Made by a program: the position numbers and the translations under genes. Source: Arthrobotrys musiformis (Eukaryota; Ascomycota; Orbiliomycetes; Orbiliales; Orbiliaceae). Taken from it: a stretch of 64,000 nt of DNA. Location: the NCBI GenBank assembly GCA_036971715.1, contig JAVHJL010000014.1, forward strand, positions 124,001 through 188,000, read 5' to 3'. The notes under the pieces are model-generated. The model was not told the DNA's origin and did not search any database. It saw only the letters and a program-made list of their open reading frames with translations. Shown piece after piece: positions 60,150-64,000 of this stretch (positions are counted from its first letter, which is position 1; every line of letters begins with the position of its first letter).

Positions 60150-60689
60150 TTTTTATATATTTTACTATATAATTACAATATATTATTAAATTTTTAATTT
60201 TTATCTATTTATCGCGCAAAGCACAAAAGTATTTACAATTATTTAAATAAAAAGAAATATACTATAATTATTAAGTTATTTCAGATATTTATTTTACTTT
60301 AACATAAATGATCTTTAAATTTTATTTTATTATTATAATTTTATTTAATTTAATTATACTTTAGACATAACACATATTTAAATTTTGAAGTCTTAATTTA
60401 TGATATTAATAATTTTAAATATATTAAAAGATCAAAGATAAAACCTTAAGGTTAGGGTGCTAGCCTTCTCAAACAGTATTTAGATCTTGTAATCACGTAT
60501 TTCAAATTTATAAATTTTATAGAAAAAAAGCCAGATTAAAAAAGTTAAAAACCATAAAATTATTATTTTGTATTAAATCTAACTACATTATTATATTTTT
60601 CATTGTTAATTTTACTTAATTTTTATTATATTCTAATATTTTAAATTTATAATATAAATAATTTAATTTATAAGTAATGTTTTATAGTA
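60150..60689. other. A+T-rich spacer
   Basis: I see nothing beyond A+T-rich sequence and a short less A+T-rich patch near 60430-60500. Confidence 0.5.
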
Positions 60690-61300
60690 ATATAAAACCC
60701 TACCAAGATTAAGCGTGATGCGGCTCCACACGGGTGACCTACCCTAGATTCCTTTTAGGGCTATCTAGTTAAACAGGCTGAGGGTTTTACCCCCCCCCCA
60801 CCTCTTAATCACTGAAATGCTCATAGGAAAGTGATTTCCTACTAAAAATAACCATTCATTTGTTTGAATGACCGTTAAATTATTCATGATTTTATTATTA
60901 TACCTTTAAAATAAATAGGTTTATTCGTTTTTAAACATGAATCATTTGACGATATTTTTAGACCGCTTAATGTACATTAGTTATTTAGTTTAATGACATT
61001 CAATTTAAACTTATCTAGGTAGTATTCTTGCCAATTTTTGGACCAATCATTTGGTATATGATTTATTCATTGCCTCATTTAACACTTGATAAAATGATGA
61101 TTAAGTAGCCATCGCGCCTTAGGTGCGATGGTTAGGAATTAAAGTAGGTCCCACGGTCACGGTGTCACACTATTGATGCCACAGCTAGTACCCCTTACTC
61201 ATAAAAATATTAACACGATAGGCCCTCCTACCCTGCTAAGAGGTTTGCTAAACGCTGAAAAGTATGTGGTACAAAAGTGTGTTATGGGGGGGGCCTACCT
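60690..61300 (-). ncRNA. unassigned structured region
   Basis: This block is much richer in G+C than its flanks and contains several pairable segments: AAAACCCT/AGGGTTTT framing about 60695-60797, GCGATGG/CCATCGC at 61110-61128, GTGTGACACC and AGGAAATCACTTTCCT. There is no ORF. I looked for RNase P RNA and group I and II core motifs and found none convincing. It could be a decayed intron or an unrecognised RNA. Confidence 0.3.
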
Positions 61301-61435
61301 ATTTTCTTAATTAAAAACCAGCCTATATTTAAGCTTATTTTGTAAATTTACCTTATTCTATTTATTACCTTATACATTGTAACATTTAAGGTGTGCTTAA
61401 TAAAATTACTGTATTTTATATTACCAATCACCTAA

Positions 61436-61488
61436 ACATCCGCGTAAAATTATTTTACGCGGATGTCATCGCGCCCACATTGCGGCCC
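61436..61488. repeat. GC double hairpin near nad4
   Basis: Hairpin 1 is ACATCCGCGTAAAA/TTTACGCGGATGT. The spacer CATCGCGC follows at once, and a weaker second part is CCACATTGCGG. It shares the spacer with the elements at 23406 and 46221. Confidence 0.65.
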
Positions 61489-61614
61489 TCTAATTAAATT
61501 TTAATAAAATTATAATTTATACCTCGTTATAAATTTTTTAAATCTATATTTTTGTTATTTTTAGTTCCTACCTTCCTTCCCCTCCCCACCTTAAAATAAT
61601 TTTGTATTCTTTTT

Positions 61615-62175
61615 AATAATAATAAATCTTTTTTATGTAAACTAATTGTAAAACTAAGGTTTTAGTTATATATTGTTTTATTAGGCGTTCGATTATCTTT
61701 TTGAATTAAAAAGTACCCTTCTGCATCCGTGAAACCTGAAACAAACTCTGGTTGTAATGGTAAGTCATCGGAAGATTTTTAATAGAAATATTAATTTTTT
61801 ACAAAAAGTTTATTCTTAATAAAATGTTTTTGATTTAATTTACCTATTAATAAAAAGAACATAAGATGTTAAGAATCAACACTATAAAGTTGAAACAAAA
61901 TAATGTAAACCGTATATTATAATAGCAGGATAAATACCTAATACAACAATTATACCAAATAAAAATAATAATATAGTATATTCTCTTTTATTTAAATCAG
62001 TAAAACTCTTTAAAGAATAAATTCCACCAAAAGCAACACGATTATATAAATAAATAATAAAGACTGCTGAAAGGATTATTGAAGAAGATCCCAATCCTCC
62101 CATTATAGGCATTCTTTCGAATGCTCCATACAATGACATTAATTCATCAACAAAATTTATAGTAAGCAGTGTATC
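61615..62175 (-). pseudogene. nad4: displaced nad4 3' end plus truncated LAGLIDADG gene (unit B)
   Basis: From about 62175 the minus strand codes LLTINFVDELMSLYG and on to GLHYFVSTL (stop at 61882), matching the nad4 end at 63372-63800 at most positions. Past the stop the match to unit A continues in another frame (YSVDS...HLM). It then reaches FVSGFTDAEGYFLIQKD, the first half of a LAGLIDADG protein, and breaks off near 61640. It has no start and no upstream nad4. Confidence 0.82.
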
Positions 62176-62449
62176 CTTTTCAAGAATAAATTAAATAACA
62201 ATTGAAAATACAACATATTATTTTTAAAAAAATAAAATAATAATAAGTTTAGAGAAAACTACAGCAAAGGTAGAAAGTTGTAAAAAAGTTTTTAAAAAAC
62301 TTAAAAAGGCCAAATAAAACATAAAATTTCTTTATAGAACACATTTAATTATTAAAATTTTAAATTAACTTTTAGATGGATTTTTAAAATCACGTCCTAC
62401 GGATGAGAAGAATTATTAGCAAAATCAAAACCTTAGGAATTGTCACCTA

Positions 62450-63410
62450 CTTCAGAGTTAATATCAAGTAGCATCTATTATTATATTGTTATTCTTATCA
62501 GCTTTTATTTCCATTATTTTTTCTAACCCTTCTGGTGTTAAATGCCCTTTGATTTTCATTATTTCTGTAACTTGACATCAAGAATAAAAATCTAAAGATT
62601 TTATTACAAAAATAGGGTATTTTTAAGGAATTATTTTTTCATTAATATCTGATCTATTAGAGACTACATATGTTACTGCATTAGAAGAATGTTTAACAAC
62701 CATACCACAATTAAAAAGTTAATAAAACTTTCTAATAAAACTTTATATCGTACATGTTGATTAATTTTAAATCTCAACATTGTTTTAAATTTAGTTTGAC
62801 TAGAATTTTTATAAATATTAACCATAAAACCTTCTCCAGAAGTAAACCCAGCAAATCAATCTGATGTTATTTTTATAGAAGTAACCAATGGTCTTTTAAT
62901 TGCAATTATATGTGGAAATGTTTCAATTAACTCATCCGATAACCCTTTATTTATTGTAGCTTTTATAGACAAAAGCTTATCTTATCCTGTATCAGTTAAA
63001 TGATCACCTATAATAATTAACTCAAAAGCCTTTTTAAAAAGAATATAATCAGAATATTTTTAAATTAAAGGATACATATCAAAATGATTAATTACTAATT
63101 TTAATTCATCAAGTGAATACGATAAGTTGCTATATTTAATCTAGTTGTAATAGATCCTACCCCTTTAAAATAAGTTTGTACTTTTTTTAAAACTGGTAAA
63201 TCTTTTTTATGTAAACCAATTCTATAACTAAGATTATAATTATATCTTGTTTTATTAGGAGTACGTTTATCTTTTTGAATAGAAAGTAATTAACATCCTA
63301 CTGCATCAGTAAAACCAGTAATAAATCCTGGTTTTAATTCGGAAGAATTTTTAGATGTAGAAACAGAATTATTATTTTTTAATATTTTTCCTTGTTGATC
63401 TTTTATATTT
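62450..63410 (-). pseudogene. degenerate LAGLIDADG endonuclease after nad4 (unit A)
   Basis: ELKPGFITGFTDAVG near 63310 has Val for the usual Glu after the motif, followed by a TAA. Later parts (RTPNKTRYNYNLSYRIGLH, then KGLSDELIETFPHI near 62930 and WFAGFTSGEG near 62855) are readable with several stops. Closely related to the fragment in unit B. Confidence 0.78.
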
Positions 63411-64000
63411 TGATGTAATTAATAAAGATAATATAACATGTTCAGCATCAAAACTATAAATTAATGTTGAAACAGAATAATGTAAACCATCTAGTATTAG
63501 AGCTGGATAGATACCTAATATTACTATAAAACCTACGAGAGTTAACAAGATAGTGTATTCTCTTTTATTAAGGTCTGTGAAACTAGTTAAATGCATTGAA
63601 TATGTTCCACCAAAAGCAACACGATTATAAAGGTATATAGTGAAGGCTGCAGATAAAATAATTGAAGTACTTCCTAGTAATCCCATTATAGGTAATCTCT
63701 CGAATGCTCCATATAGAGACATAAATTCTCCTATAAAATTAATAGTTAGCGGAGTTCCCATGTTCGAAAGACATAAAACGAAGAACAAGATAGAAAAGAT
63801 TGGTAATAATTGAGTAATTCCCCTATATAAAGAAATTAAACGAGTGTGATAACGATCATACAATACACCTCCAACGCAAATAAATAGACCTGTAGATGCG
63901 AATGCATGAGCTAAACCTAAAATGATAGCACCCTCTATACCTATTACAGAATTACTAAAAGAACCTAAAATATAAACCGCAGCATGGGCTACAGACGAAT
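63372..64000 (-). CDS. nad4: NADH dehydrogenase subunit 4, 3' part
   Basis: This is a proton-pumping subunit of complex I. The visible part begins SSVAHAAVYILGSFSN, then GLAHAFASTGLF, SNMGTPLTINFIGEF and the C-terminal LGIYPALILDGLHYSVSTLIY. The frame then runs about 25 residues into sequence (FDAEHVILSLLITSK...) that belongs to the following endonuclease unit and stops at 63372. The normal gene end is therefore extended or replaced. The 5' part lies outside the window. Confidence 0.93.
   Translation of the reverse strand, partial: SSVAHAAVYILGSFSNSVIGIEGAIILGLAHAFASTGLFICVGGVLYDRYHTRLISLYRGITQLLPIFSILFFVLCLSNMGTPLTINFIGEFMSLYGAFERLPIMGLLGSTSIILSAAFTIYLYNRVAFGGTYSMHLTSFTDLNKREYTILLTLVGFIVILGIYPALILDGLHYSVSTLIYSFDAEHVILSLLITSKYKRSTRKNIKK

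Overview
The window looks like part of a large, intron-rich fungal mitochondrial genome. It is very A+T rich and carries both mitochondrial rRNA genes and 23 tRNA genes. It also carries cox1 (5' part), nad1, atp9 and nad4 (3' part). All of these lie on the minus strand. UGA is read as tryptophan: a tRNA-Trp with anticodon UCA is present, and in-frame TGA codons fall where tryptophan is expected in nad1, the intron proteins and the RNA polymerases. The mix of HEG-linked duplicated gene ends, GC-rich double hairpins and plasmid genes recalls early-diverging fungi (Mucoromycota/Glomeromycotina, Blastocladiomycota). The sequence alone does not settle the lineage.

Layout. 1-5110: start of cox1, with an ORF-bearing group II intron and a group I intron with a GIY-YIG gene. 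5277-6702: tRNAs Cys, Asn and Val around an orphan group II-like element. 7597-13134: decayed mitochondrial-plasmid DNA, including a frameshifted phage-type RNA polymerase and a piece of a second one in inverse orientation. 13767-22120: nad1 in four exons, with three group I introns full of broken homing endonuclease genes. 23480-37757: most tRNAs and rnl (one group I intron with an intact LAGLIDADG gene), plus further group II-like debris around tRNA-Ile. 38882-44488: two plus-strand plasmid genes, an uninterrupted 1507-codon RNA polymerase and a 276-residue protein with two likely membrane segments. 44868-46088: a free-standing LAGLIDADG gene with a GC double hairpin inside it. 46505-48893: rns, with a group I intron at the S1389-like site. 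51104-56335: atp9, a 74-codon gene cut by one group II and three group I introns, one exon being only 17 nt. It is followed by two further copies of its 3' end, separated by broken endonuclease genes. 59249-60149: a tRNA-Asn pseudogene and tRNAs Tyr, Met and His. 61615-64000: the end of nad4, again followed by an endonuclease gene and a second, displaced nad4 end.

The host genes encode respiratory-chain and ATP synthase subunits and the translation RNAs. The rest is dominated by selfish DNA: group I and II introns, LAGLIDADG and GIY-YIG endonucleases, plasmid genes and GC hairpins. The most notable signals are the HEG-associated swapping of gene 3' ends (atp9, nad4), the large intact plasmid-type RNA polymerase, orphan group II intron pieces between tRNA genes, and a family of double hairpins sharing a CATCGCGC spacer.
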